From Adiantum capillus-veneris (lineage: Eukaryota; Streptophyta; Polypodiopsida; Polypodiales; Pteridaceae), in assembly GCA_014529385.2 (NCBI GenBank), contig CM043942.1, positions 111,348,141-111,408,140 of the forward strand: a stretch of DNA of 60,000 nucleotides, given 5' to 3'. Shown in pieces: positions 10,066-21,569 of this stretch (position 1 is its first letter; each line of letters begins with the position of its first letter). The translations under genes were made by a program, and so were the position numbers. The notes beneath the pieces were generated by a model, which did not search any database, was not told where the DNA came from, and was given only the letters and a program-made list of their open reading frames with translations.

Positions 10066-11860
10066 GATTGGGAAGATTATCTCGCTATTCCAGTTTCTGC
10101 TTACAATAGTGCTTAGCATGTGACAATTGGCTTTAGTCTTTTTATGTTGATGTATGGTTCATCAAAATGTTCAAAGAGCAAAGAATAGATACAAAAATCC
10201 CGTTAATGTAAAACATCACGGTAAGTTATCTTTATTTTATGTGTGCTAGAGTATTCAAAAATTTTGAAGACTAGGCCAACACCTAAATTATCTCCAAGAT
10301 ATTGTGGGCCTTTTAAGATACTCAAGCGAGTTGGAGATATGGGTTACAAACTCTATATTTCTATGCACTCTTGTATTCATCTCATATTTTATGTAAGTCA
10401 TTTATGTTGCTAGCATGCAAACGAGAAGGAAAATGAAAGCCTCTATAGCCTTGCACGAGCCACACTATCGAAAGGAAGAACTACTGCACGACCGAAAACA
10501 CCTGTAGAGATTCATGAAAACCTCCCCAAGCATGGAACAAATGAAAAATCATGAGAAACAGAGGACACCATGACAAAGCTCGTCTCATGGAGATGTCTGT
10601 AGAGTATCCGTCAACAAAAAATCGAGAAGAAAACATGGAGGTGTCCTTTTTCTTGCTAAAAAATGAGCTCTCTGGAAGTTGTGTAGGTGTTGCAGCTATT
10701 AAAATGGGGGCCTTATTATCTTTTATCCCTAATATATATTTTTTCTCTCTTCTTAGCCGACAAGGCTTTCTCTCAAGGCACCTTTTAATTAATTCAATTT
10801 TGGCCTTTTTTGGGTGAAAAATGAGTTGTCAGTGACCCTTTAACCAAGGAATGGGGTGGGGGCAAGTGGCCGCGGACCCAAAAAAAGTGACCAGGCACCT
10901 GTCTAGTAGTGTGAAGAGGAAAAATGCTCCATCTCCCTCCCTATGAGCCCACGAGCCCCCATAGCCAAGCCTTGAGAGAGCTTCTCTCACCTTTGATACC
11001 CTATAGTGGGCACCCAATGTGCCTTATATACCCCCCACTTTCCCTTTTCCTCTTGTCATGTGGGATAATTCCCATGACACATGGAAATATTCTCAAGCTT
11101 CCCAAATTCCCCACTGGCTCTCAGCTTCTTCCCTAAGCAGAAGGACTTCTCATACAATTTTTCCTGAGGTATATCTTGTTGCTCCGGTCACCGAATGACG
11201 CACCGTAACACACGGCTCAAAGCCCATCACCTCGGCTATCTCCAGAAATTTAAAACTTCAGAATTTTTAATTTTAGACCCCTAAGTTGACCCAATTTCCC
11301 TTGTCGCATGCAACCGCAATCACCTTCTAAGTTGAGACCGCCCGCTTCGGATGCTCATAACTCATGATGTACAAGTCTGTTTCACGAGCTATAAAGCACG
11401 GCTAAAAATACTTATGAAAAACCATATTTTGGAGACTGGAACAACCCAAAACATTGGCATTCAATCTTTCCAGAATCACACCTTTATACATAGATTTTTA
11501 CAAGGGGCACTTCCAAAACTTGCAGGGCTATGTACACATATATACATGATGCACGACTTAGTGACTTTCTTCTCATCCAAGAAATGCATAACAATGTAAA
11601 TTCTTGCAAAGGAACCACAATGTCATTGACGAGTATATTTTGGTTGATTTCATTGAATCTCAAACCTAGCCACATGAACAAGAGTACGGTCTTGACTATC
11701 ATGATTTAGTGTAACCCATCACCATACGAGTCGACAAGCATTCGTCAAGTGGAAAGACAAACCTGAGGAAGGTGCCACTTTGTAAAACCTTAGTGTTCTT
11801 ATGAGGACAATTTCTCCTTTTTTTCAAGGAAGAAAATTCTTCTCCAAGGGGGGAGTAATG
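10066..11860 (+). pseudogene. Ty3/gypsy integrase C-terminus remnant
   Basis: Translation with frame changes gives DWEDYL...AYNSA...TIGFSLFMLMYG (10066-10165), typical of the end of a gypsy integrase core. Then LSPRYCGPFKILKRVGD (about 10280-10345) matches the GPF/Y module of Ty3/gypsy integrases. Internal stops and frame shifts are frequent. A second recognisable piece near 11790-11858 (EDNFSFFQGR, then KGGVM) resembles the last residues of such polyproteins just before the polypurine tract. About 1.2 kb between the two pieces (10430-11640) does not fit and may be a later insertion. Non-functional and old. Confidence 0.6.
11846..11858 (+). other. polypurine tract of the decayed gypsy element
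   Basis: AAGGGGGGAGTAA lies directly before a TG that could open the 3' LTR. It follows the last polyprotein-like residues, as expected of a plus-strand primer site. Confidence 0.5.
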
Positions 11861-12730
11861 TCAGTCCATGAGCTAGTGTCTAGGGACCACTTTGAACCAA
11901 GCTTGGAGGTTTCCGCACATAAGGGGGAAGAGGCAAGGAGTTGAGACAAAGTATAGACTCCATGGTCTCACATACACCAGCCAAAGGTTGTTTCATCAAT
12001 AATTTTCATTGAACCCTATCCCTACATCAAGAGGGACAACTTGCCCTTGTTAAACTCGTCCCTAGAGGAGGGGATACCTCAGGGGATAGTGTCATGGATG
12101 CAAGATCTTAGAAGAATTCTAGAATGTTGTAAAAGCATCTAGTAGATTCTAGAAGGTTATGTAACATTCTACAAACATGTAAAATGTAGAAGGTTCTAGA
12201 AATATCTAGAAGAATAATAAAGGATCTAGAAGATTCTAGAAGGCTTTAGGGGATTCTAAAAGGTTTTAGAAGCATCTAGTAGATTCAAAAAGGTTTTGGA
12301 AGTATCAAGAAGACTCTAAAAGTAGGTAGAAGAATCTAGAAAGATCTAGAATCTTGAGGAAGGACCTAGAGGATTCTAGAAGAACCTAGAGGGTTCTAAA
12401 AAAGCGAGACGATTTTAGAAGGGAGAACCTATCGGGTTCTAAAAGATCTAGAAAGTTCTAGAAGATAGAACCTAGAAGTTTCTTAACATCCTCATGCTTT
12501 GGTATAAATAGAGGTTTTGGGCAGTGAGCCCCTCATTCTTGCCAACACCAGCTATGAGGTTCCTACAAGCCCAAGGGATTCCCTATTAGTAATTGGGGGA
12601 TGTCATTTGCATGCATCAAAATTAGAGAAACCCCCATATGTACAGTATCTTACTTGCTAACCTACCCCCTACATACGGACAAGATACAGACGTTCTCGCA
12701 ATGAGCCATCACCCCTCATACGGATTTCGT
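11859..12730 (+). repeat. putative 3' LTR of the decayed gypsy element
   Basis: Begins with TGTCAGTCC after a polypurine tract, contains a TCTAGA-rich U3-like array and then a TATAAATA box at about 12501. The right end is not defined and no second LTR copy is seen in the window, so the boundary is approximate. Confidence 0.4.
12105..12480. repeat. degenerate TCTAGAAG-type tandem array
   Basis: About 375 bp built from imperfect repeats of words such as GATTCTAGAAGG, ATCTAGAAG and TTTTAGAAG with periods near 10-20 bases. It sits in the U3-like part of the putative LTR, 20 bp upstream of a TATAAATA box, so it may be an enhancer-like repeat block. Confidence 0.75.
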
Positions 12731-13562
12731 ACAAAATGTAATGACCCATTAATTTATGTACACTAGTAACACAACAATTTTAAAAGGATATGCTTTTGCA
12801 AAAATACATATTGAACTGCAAATGAACAGAAGTGTGTGTTTTCATTTGCAATAGATGCTAAGAAAACAAACCATGAAAAGCAACAAATATAATGAATACA
12901 AAATTAAAATAAATTAACCGTTTCAATGTAATTTGTGCCAAAAAACGATTAGCATTTTCCTTGTAAACTGATACAAATCTCAATCTCAAAAAATATGATA
13001 CTAGCCCACCTACTTAGTAGGCTTCCCACATGGGATTTAAGGCACACATATGAAATGGATTGTTCTCTAAATAACAAATAATGCATACTCTTAAACAACC
13101 ATGAAAAAATTAACTTATCAAATCAAAACACATGTACTTTGAACTCAGATTAATCTTTTTGAAGAAAAATAAATATATGTGATATGAATGCACGTCTATG
13201 CTTAAGCAAAATGCAACTTTTAAAAAAGCACCATCTATATTCAATTTTGAGTTTGTACATAAAATATAAAACTTAAAAATTTTGCTAGAGTCTCCTTTGT
13301 ACGAAGACCTCTTTCTCAAAATAAATCAATACACCCTTTTCTTGGGCTCTCAGATGGGATTTTCATCACATAATTTATTTTTCCAAAAACACTATCCACC
13401 TCATCTTGGGCTCCCACGTGGGATGTAAGGATTATCTCACACATTAAAATCAAACACATTTTCAATACAATCAAAGTTATTTAACTTCAAAGTGGTGGTA
13501 TGACCTACATATCATACTACATAGGAAACCTCCAATCACACAATTACCAAAAGACCATGTCC
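12731..13562. other. gene-free AT-rich DNA left of element C
   Basis: No coding signal. Three imperfect copies of a CCCACATGGGATTTAAGG-like motif occur at about 13027, 13345 and 13405. The segment ends with TCC, the 3-bp target duplicated around element C. Confidence 0.5.
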
Positions 13563-13735
13563 CACTACAACAACAAAGGGGGCCTTGTACGCAGGTTTCG
13601 ACGCATTCCGTCGAAAAGCCCGTTGATATACGCGTCCCTACGAAACCGTCGCTATATGCGTCGAAAGGTAATATTATCGACGTGTATTTCGACGCGCTTA
13701 GCGACGCACATAGCGACGACCATAACAATACATTT
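13563..13735. repeat. left terminal and subterminal repeats of element C
   Basis: After the TIR come repeated words such as TTTCGACGC, CGTCGAAA, CGTCGCTATATGCG and TAGCGACGC in both orientations. In CACTA elements such subterminal repeats are binding sites for the TnpA-type protein. Confidence 0.75.
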
Positions 13736-13741
13736 TTTTCT

Positions 13742-13821
13742 TGGGCAGAGGACAGGCAGATTGGCCTGTGCCCAATGAAAAGATGGACACAACCATAGCC
13801 AGGCTGCCTGTCCTCTGCCCA
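13742..13821. repeat. perfect 18-bp inverted repeat (hairpin) in element C
   Basis: TGGGCAGAGGACAGGCAG at 13742-13759 is matched exactly by its reverse complement at 13804-13821, with a 44-base loop. It sits just inside the subterminal repeats. Confidence 0.85.
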
Positions 13822-14022
13822 CGAAAGCAAGCAGCACCAAAATCAACCGTGCTCCTGCAGAAATTTTGGCAGAATTCTCTTCGTTTTTACATAAACTTTA
13901 AAAAAAAAAACATATCATGTATATGCCTCCTACATGCTATCCATGTAGGATCTCACATGAGATTTAAGGCCAGTGAAAGAAATGAAATGAACTTTGTGCA
14001 AAACCATAACCGGACCAACTTA

Positions 14023-14250
14023 CACTACAAGAGGTTGTGTGCTCTTGTGACGCTGTTAGCGACGGAAATACATTGGGTTTTTATAACCCCCGACGTCGCT
14101 ACGAGCGTCGCTATGAGAGCGTCGCTATAAGCGTTGCTATATGCGTCGCTATAAGCGTCGCTATATAGAGACGCTCATAGCGACGCTTATAGCGACGTTT
14201 ACACTGTAGAATATAGCGACACTACAGAGCCATAAATAGCGACGCCCGAG
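14023..14250. repeat. 3' terminal and subterminal repeats of element B
   Basis: At least eight copies of GCGTCGCTAT or its complement in about 150 bp, arranged around a centre near 14165 so that the strand can fold back on itself. These are presumed TnpA-type binding sites. Confidence 0.8.
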
Positions 14251-14761
14251 AGAATTTTTTTTTGGTGGCAGGGCATTAAATGCCCTGCCACCCGTCAACC
14301 ATATTGTACTTGATTCACTTTTTAAAAAAAGTGCAAGGGTAGATAATAGACCCAAAATAGTCACCCACAAGATGCATTGTTTGCAAAATTGACAATTGTA
14401 CACATCATAGGCAAAATGAATTGATTGGCAAATGTAATAATGACAATTGTACAACATCATAGGCATAAAGAATTGATTGGCAAAAGGAACTGCGGTGACA
14501 AATGTAATAATATACATGGTTCAAAAAGACGTATAAAATCCGTCTCATGATACATAAGCTATGAGAAACCCTAAACTAATGCTATCTAGCTACGGCTAAA
14601 CTGATGTCGTCTAGTCAGATGTCTCATCGCGTCCAAGCGGCGTATCTGTCGGATTCTGCAAAAAAAGACAATAAGACAGCTTTCAGTAAGTATAAACATA
14701 TGACGACATTTATAAAACAATAAAAAAAATAAAAAAGAGTAAACCCTAATTAATACTAACC

Positions 14762-15900
14762 ATGCCGCCGCGAGAACTGAGAATGTCCATCAGGGCGTTT
14801 AAGCCCTTCCTGCCTGCGTACTCGCGCTCGTACGGTGTGGGATCACGTCCTGTCATCGACCACTGTCAAAACATACAAAGATTTCATTATGTTAGAATTA
14901 AAAAACTCATAAACCCTAAACTATCGAACATAAAGAGCAATGTGAAAACACTTACAAAATCGGCCTCAAATGATGCCCATCCACCGCTCCCCAAGTGGTG
15001 CGAGCTCCCTGCCTCTACTCGCGCTCTGGCTGCATCCTTTTGTTGCTTCCACTTGTCGGGATTCTCGCGCGCTACTTTCTTCACATTCTTCCAATCTTCT
15101 TTGGCCAACCAATCTGGCCTGTTCCACCCATTCTTGATTGCTTTTTGCACTTCGGAACGCTTGTGTTTGTAGTATTCGCGCATTCGAATCTTCATCAGGT
15201 CTTCATTGAAGTGTTGATCCCGTGTTGGAACGGGAAACTCATCATGAAGTATGCTGATGACTCTGTTTTTTTAAATCACTTGGTAGTGTTTAAACAGCTA
15301 AGAGCAAAGACCACGCATGCGCGAGATCACCTTCTTGCCGTCATCATCCATGATGATGCCGCCGCTGAAGTCGATGGAGTAAGACAAGCCCTCTAGCCGG
15401 TGACACGTGAACCTGGGTGTCCCGGCAGGGGTCTCTAGCAGCGTGTCGATGGGGGTACGGACGTCAGGTGTCTCCACCGGCGTCTGGGCCCCGAAGCGAG
15501 GAGTGTCGAGTGGGGTGGCTGCTGGCGGAGTAGGTAGAGGTGTGTAGCTTCTAGGAATAGTCAGCCGTGCAAAACCTGGCGTAGATGGCGATGTTGTGGC
15601 TGGTGTGGGGGCGGGCAAAGAAGGGGAGGGTAAAGAGCCTCGTCGAACACGAGGCGGTGTGGAGGCATCGGTGGCGGAATCCCCACAACAACCGCCACTG
15701 CCACCACTAGAGCGCCGGTGTCTAGACGAGTGTGAAGCTCGTCTCGTCGACACCGAAGCTTCGGAGCGCACCGAATGCTCCGAAAGATAGCGAGATGCGG
15801 ATGGAGTAGGAACGCACGATGATGCGCGAGAGCGATGACGCTCCACGTACCACTGTCTCTGCTGCGGTGACAAAGAAGAAAGAAACTCCTCATCATCCAT
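14762..15900 (-). CDS. second CACTA gene of element B (Ptta/En/Spm plant transposase-like, TnpA role)
   Basis: Start chosen at ATG 15900 (MDDEEF), just after a possible splice acceptor. The first exon (to about 15298) is rich in Ser, Thr, Pro and Arg with many T-P pairs. After an intron, a second exon (about 15240-14940) is strongly basic and helical and ends in an SSHHLGSGGW motif followed by FEADF, like the conserved SGGxxSF region of plant transposase family Transposase_24. A third small exon (about 14870-14760) continues with a YEREYAGRKGL-like stretch. In En/Spm this position is held by the TnpA protein, which binds subterminal repeats. Element C has a matching gene at 22386-23303. The exon structure is my estimate. 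Confidence 0.65.
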
Positions 15901-16172
15901 ACCTGCATTAAACACACGAATATTTAAACTTAATATTGAATGAATAGAGTAGACAATGACGCAAAGACCATTAAATGCAATGACGTAATGACGCATATAA
16001 ATACAATGACGCAATGAATTGAGTGATAGAAGAGGCAAGTCGAAAACTCAGAATTTTCAATCAAAAGATGTGAGCGCGAGTAGAAAAGAGCGTTATACAC
16101 CATGGAAGGTACTTAGAGAGCCAGAGCTTTTACAACACGGAGCAAAATTGTTCAAATACAATATTTGTGGCT

Positions 16173-19100
16173 TTAAGAGATCTCTCTCTCATCCTCGCAT
16201 AACTCAGCATAACTACCTATATCTATATAGAGCTCTCCGTTTAAACACATATCCTCTGTTTCATTTTGTAGCTCCTCTGCATGCACCCCATATAGAGTAG
16301 TAGCATTTTGATGCTCGTCTGGCACCACCGCAGCGGCTTCTGATTGAGCATCTTCTCTGATCTCCTCCATTGATGCTGTTGTGATTGGCACATGGTAGTC
16401 TTCATACGTCCTTGAACTACGAGGGGCTACCTCTATGACGTACCACCAGTTTGATGTAGACTTTGTAGGATGAAATATTACCTGCCAGAGCCACATAACT
16501 TACTAGACTGGACTGTTCAAATTTTGCCATGATTCCACAATCTTGACTAAAACGCTTTTTGTCGATTCGTTCCACCCTAAAATGTCGACCTTTACACCAT
16601 GCTGCTGTGTATGACTTATACTACAACGAACAAAGATTATGAGTGGCCGCTCAAACATTTAGAAATAAAGTCACTTGCAAGTCGTACATTGCAAACTTAC
16701 CTTGGTCGCGCAACCCCGAGAGTACTCCCACTCTTCCTCAGTCACTTCGTCACCGCATTGTTGTGCGCTTTTCAATTGGTTGTGCAACCATCTTAAGCTC
16801 ATGAAGGTTGGTAGGCTCTCCAGAACCGCTGGATAGTGCATCAGTGGTCGTCTTCCCCGTCTCCACTCGATTCGTGCCCTTTGTCGCTCTTGCTTTGCAT
16901 CCTCATATTGTGAAATCCACTTTTGCATCACTAGATTGTGAAGCATGCAATATCGGTTGATTTTAGCCTCTAGATCTTCCGTCATCTTCTTCTCAACACC
17001 GAGATTGCACATGACAATCCCAGATATGCGCTCATCATCTATGGTTCGCCATAGCGTGTCCCGGGCTTTATCAAATCCGTCTAGCCACTCTCCAATGTAC
17101 ACTAGGGACTCTGATACCAACCAACCTTCTGCCATGCTACCCTCCGGACGTGCCTTTTGACGCACATATCCCTTAAGCGTTTTCATGAAACGTTCTAAGA
17201 AGAACATCCATCTGGAATGAACTCTGCCAGCTATTTCCACCTCATCAACTATGTGAACAAGAAGATGCACCTGAATGGTTAGCATTGTAGTAGGAAAATG
17301 TTTCTCAAACATGCACACAAGCTCCGCAGCATTTAGTTTGGCGAATGGTATGGAGTCTACGTTGATCTCCTTTTGTGAGATCCACTGCACCAGCTTTGCA
17401 AGTTTGTAGATTGTGTTACGGATGTCGAGAGACAAACATCCCTCAATGGCAACCGGTAAAATAAACTGTAAAGTATGTGCAGCAATGATATTAAAGTCCA
17501 CATTTTATGCAATGATATTAAAGTCCACTATGAACGTACCTGACACATTTTATGCCAATCATGTGACTTCAAACCGGTAAGCTTTCCTTCTTTAGTAAAA
17601 CACGTTCGGAGCGAGTGCATTACGCCAGTGGGGGTCCGCAAAGATCGAATGGTCTCTTTTACTTTGCGTTCTTGGGCTCCTGTGAAAATCCATGGTGCTT
17701 TAGGGAGATTTATCGATCCATCAGACGCTGTTTGCGGCCAATATTGCTCCATACGATCCACATTTCTAAGGTCAAGTCTGGCTCCCAAAGTATCTTTCTT
17801 GCCGGTCAGATGGTCCCATAGTAGATTACCCACATTCTTGAATATGTGCATTGGATCGAGCAAGTGATTGATCATGAGTCGGGGCCAGTATGGTAACTCG
17901 TACCATAGAGATAGTCTCTTCATCCCTGGAGGCAATCCGTCATCGCACATCTCCTTCTGCTCTAACCATGCTTGTGCAGACACCCTGGTGGCTCTCTTCC
18001 CAAAAAGCCATCGCGTAACACATGATTCTCTGGAAGATACGCTTGATGACCTTCGTAGATTTGCTTCTTCAGTGAGGGTGCCCTACGTGCATTCAGTCTA
18101 GGTCCACATGTGACACATGCTCTGTATCCGCTTGTTTGAAGCCCTGCATGTATACACATGATAATAGATCAACTATGGGAAAAAACAAGATTTACAGTGT
18201 CTGAGTGAGGAGTGTCAATAGATCACCTGAGCATTCTGTTAGCCCGGGATAGTCATGCATGGTCCACATTAGAATGCCTCTGATCAAAGCATTCTTTCGT
18301 CCTGTGTGTCGGCTCATATCCACCACCTCTATGCCAATCCACAATTGTTGTAGCTCTTCCAATAGTGGACGAAGATACACATCCATATTCCCCACTTTAT
18401 ATCGCCCTGGCACAATCAAGCTTAGCCATAGGTGCCCCTTCTTCGTAGTCAACCACGGGGGAATGTTGTAGTTGACGATGACCACGGGCCATACACTGTA
18501 AGATGTTGATCTTTGACCAAATGGATTTATGCCATCCATAGCCAGGCCTAAGCACAAATTTCGAGCTTCCCTGGAAAAATCCGACCATGTTCCATCTATA
18601 TGTTTCCAAGCTACGCAATCTGCAGGAATTCGTAGCACACCATCCGAAGATTTATTCTCCTCATGCCATAATGCTAGGGCGGCCATGGACTTACATTCGA
18701 AGAAATGCTTGATGCAAGGAAGCAGAGGGAAATGTCGCAAAACCTTTTGTGGAATTTTTGTCCCGTGGAGATCTACTCGATATCTTTCGGAATCACATTT
18801 CGGACACTTCTCCATGTCTATGTATTCCCCTCTGAAAAGAATGCAGTAATTAGGACAAGCGTGGATAGAATTGTAATCCATCCCCAAGTTTCGCAAAATC
18901 TTTCTTGCTTCATCTCGGGAATCTGGCATCACATTGTCAGCTGGTAGTATGTGCTCTTTCAGCAATCTACACAACATAAAAATATGATACAGTCGTGTAA
19001 AAATCTATCAGATCATTGTACATTTAGAGTTTTATTAAAGTAAACTAATTGTAATAGATCACCTGAAAAGCGCTGTGACGCTAGTGTCACTCCATCCAAA

Positions 19101-19594
19101 CTTTGCCTGCATGTTGAGAAGAACCAGGAGTGCTTTCAATCTAGACATACGTGCTCCATTATACAATGGCGTATCGGCTTCACTTTTCATATCATCATAG
19201 ATAGCCTTTCTGACTCCATGATCGTCTCGATCATTTCATCAATCTCGGGCTCAAACATTGCCTCGTTGGGAATGTGCTCTGCATGATCATCCCCCGAGCT
19301 GTCAGAGGCTACATCTTGTGGCCTCACATATGCTGCTTGACTAAAGCGCCTGCAAACACGTCTATTGGGTTGCAAGATTGCTGCTTGTTGGCCAGCGTCA
19401 GAGTCCGCCGACTTATAATTGGCAACAACTCGATCTATAATAGATGGATCGAACTCGCCAAATTCGCGAACGTGCTACAAAGAAACACTTCTTGTCCGTC
19501 GCACAACATGCTTGCATTGATTACAAGGACATAAGACCCTCGTTGAGAGATAGGTGTTTCGGTTGGATGGTCCCACATCCTCGTCACTACTCAT
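16173..19594 (-). pseudogene. TNP2 transposase of element B, near complete but with stops in exon 1
   Basis: Catalyses CACTA cut-and-paste transposition in the nucleus. On the minus strand the order is: start at 19594; a transposase-associated patch (LCPCNQCKH); the Transposase_21/TNP2 domain from 18977 with ACPN-x-C-x-LFR and CPKC; LLDPMHIFKNV near 17850; HDWHKMCQ at 17550; DUF4218 from about 17465 with VHLLVHIVDE and WMFFLERFMKTLKG; then DUF4216 at 16496-16173 with WWYVIEVAPR. Three GT-AG introns are visible: 19062-18967, 18226-18144 and 17539-17466. The last holds a 26-bp tandem duplication. Exon 1 has TAG at 19477-19475 where element A has CAG, and further stops to about 19135 unless an extra intron exists. 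From 18977 onward the frame is open across exons. Confidence 0.85.
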
Positions 19595-19656
19595 AATGAG
19601 GATAAAAAATTTATAACCTGGACAACAAATTTAATATTCTATTGGCATTCTTCGTC

Positions 19657-19659
<3 letters not shown>

Positions 19660-19721
<62 letters not shown>

Positions 19722-19735
19722 TTTACCTCACATTC
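19660..19735. repeat. (CT)n microsatellite upstream of TNP2 in element B
   Basis: An almost uninterrupted (CT)n run of about 60 bases; a shorter (GA)n run occupies the same place in element A (6283-6310). Confidence 0.9.
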
Positions 19736-19753
19736 TCTAGTTATGTCCAATCC

Positions 19754-19781
19754 CCGCACACCTCGGTCTAGAGGTGCACGG
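19754..19781. promoter_or_regulatory. conserved stem-loop upstream of TNP2 (element B copy)
   Basis: CACCTC and GAGGTG arms around GGTCTA, extendable with mismatches to CCG/CGG. It lies in a leader of about 170 bp that remains similar in elements A, B and C. Confidence 0.45.
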
Positions 19782-20019
19782 AGATCAGAACCACCGGATT
19801 ATAATCTCGTCTTTATTGGTCAGTACCTATATTTGTGGGTACAAGAAATCTACACACCCACGTCTACATGATACTGCATGTAGTGGACAAAACCCCTTTG
19901 CCTCTTCTCTAGCTGTAGCACTTCACAGCATCTTAACATCTTTTCACAGTAGATCTTTCACTGTTCGTCTAACTCTAAACCCTAAACCGTAAGTAATTCT
20001 TGCGTGGACTCGATCTAGC

Positions 20020-20860
20020 GTAAATAAGCGTAAATCTAAATAAACGTAAATCTAACTAAAAATAAACCTAAATCTAATTCAACGTAAGTCTAACATCTAA
20101 CCTAATCTTTAACGTCTTTTGGGATAGTTTCCTACGACGTTAAAACTCTCTTCTTCTTGTGTGTGTGTGTGTGTGGGTAAACCTAAATAAACCTAAGTCT
20201 AATCTAATATAACATAAATCTAAATCTAACGTAAATTATGTTATATTAAAACAAAGAACTAAACTAACAGGGATTATAAGAACCTTAAAACTGATTTAAC
20301 ACATAATTTTTCCCTAAACTCGGCAAGATTTGGCATTCTCATCACTAAAGATGTGAGAGTTAACTTCTGGCGGTGACGCTGCCTCATCTCCATCCACATC
20401 TGACGACAACAATTGGCCCTTTAGACCGTTCTTGCTCTTGTTACTAACTTTGAAGTTGCTGTTGAATGACTAGAGGTTGTATAGATGGTCATTGTGTCGG
20501 GGATGTAGTGACTCTTGCCGCCCTGAAGATCCACCTTCTTCCCTATCTTCTGAAGACATTTCACCAGTACTTTTGGATCGACGGAGCCCACCATGAGTGA
20601 AGGCAGCAATATCCTATATTCCATTGAGGGCTTTCTTCACCCGCTTCATGCAGGCATCGCAGTCTATGGAGACCTAAATCTAATCTAATATAATGTAAAT
20701 CTAAATCTAGCGTAAATAAACGTACATCTAGTTAAAAATAAACCTAAATCTAATTTAATGTAAGTCTACATATAACCTAATCTTTAACGTCCTTTAAGAT
20801 AGTTTCCTACGACGTTATAACTCTCTTCTTCTTGTGTGTGTGCGCGTGTGTGGATGTGTG
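20020..20860. repeat. AT-rich leader of element B with internal direct repeat
   Basis: Mirror of the block at 5150-6005 in element A: degenerate AAACCTAAATCTAA repeats and two copies of a TAGTTTCCTACGACGTTA-AACTCTCTTC block (about 20115-20160 and 20785-20840). No gene signature. Confidence 0.6.
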
Positions 20861-20894
20861 TGCCAATAAAAAGAGATAAATGCTATAACCTTTC

Positions 20895-21040
20895 TATTAC
20901 CCATGCCAAGTATGATAGATTGATTATGCCATTTCCCTCTTGAATAATAGGTCTTGAGTTCAACTCCTCGTCGACTAGATCTTTAGGTCTTTTAATTTTA
21001 ATTAGTTTCCTACGACGTTAAATTAGTTTCTCTCTCTTTC
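20895..21040 (+). repeat. tRNA-derived SINE-like sequence (copy in element B)
   Basis: A-box-like TGATAGATTGATT at 20913-20925 and B-box-like GAGTTCAACTCC from 20956 are separated as in tRNA genes. The body (GATCTTTAGGTCTTTTAATT, then TAGTTTCCTACGACGTTAAA) runs into a CT-rich tail. Same sequence as 4957-5105 (minus strand) and partly 39903-40020. Confidence 0.5.
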
Positions 21041-21408
21041 TCTCTCAATGTGTGTGCGTTTTTTTGAATCGTATGCATGTTTTCTCTCTCTTTTCCTCTC
21101 TCAATGTGTGTGTTTTTTGTTTATGCATGTTCTCTCTCTCTCTTTTCCTCTCTCAATGCGTGCGTTATTTGTTTATGCATGCTCTCTCTCTCTTTTTCTC
21201 TCTCAATGTGTGTGTGCATTCTTTGTTTATGTATGTGTGTGTGCGTTTTTGTTTTTGTTTGTACTCTCTCTCTCTCTCTCTCTCAAAAACACTATGTGTG
21301 TGTGTGTATGTGTGTGTGTGAGAGAGAGAGAGAGGGAGAGAGAAAGAGGGGAAGGGAACATGAGAATGAGGAGAGGGAAGGAGCATACCTGGCTCTCCTT
21401 CCTCTCCT

Positions 21409-21449
<41 letters not shown>

Positions 21450-21451
21450 AG

Positions 21452-21490
<39 letters not shown>
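21041..21490. repeat. CT/GT/GA microsatellite block of element B
   Basis: Several units of CTCTCTCAATGTGTG-CGTT-TTTGTTTATGCATG, then (CT)n, (GT)n and (GA)n runs, ending in (GT)n at about 21410-21448 and (GA)n to 21488. Open frames through it are repeat artefacts. Confidence 0.9.
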
Positions 21491-21569
21491 TTACCTGCTC
21501 CTTGCTTGAGGGCGCCGAAAAACTCAGATCTGAGATCTGAGTTTTTGGGCGCGCTCGGTTATTTTTTTA

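Noticed and set aside
15596-15790. Plus-strand frame rich in Gly, Glu and Arg
   Set aside because: It is the complement of the Ser/Thr/Pro-rich exon of the second gene in element B.
20895-20970. A functional tRNA gene
   Set aside because: A- and B-box-like words are present but I cannot build a complete cloverleaf with acceptor and anticodon stems, and the sequence recurs as a dispersed repeat.
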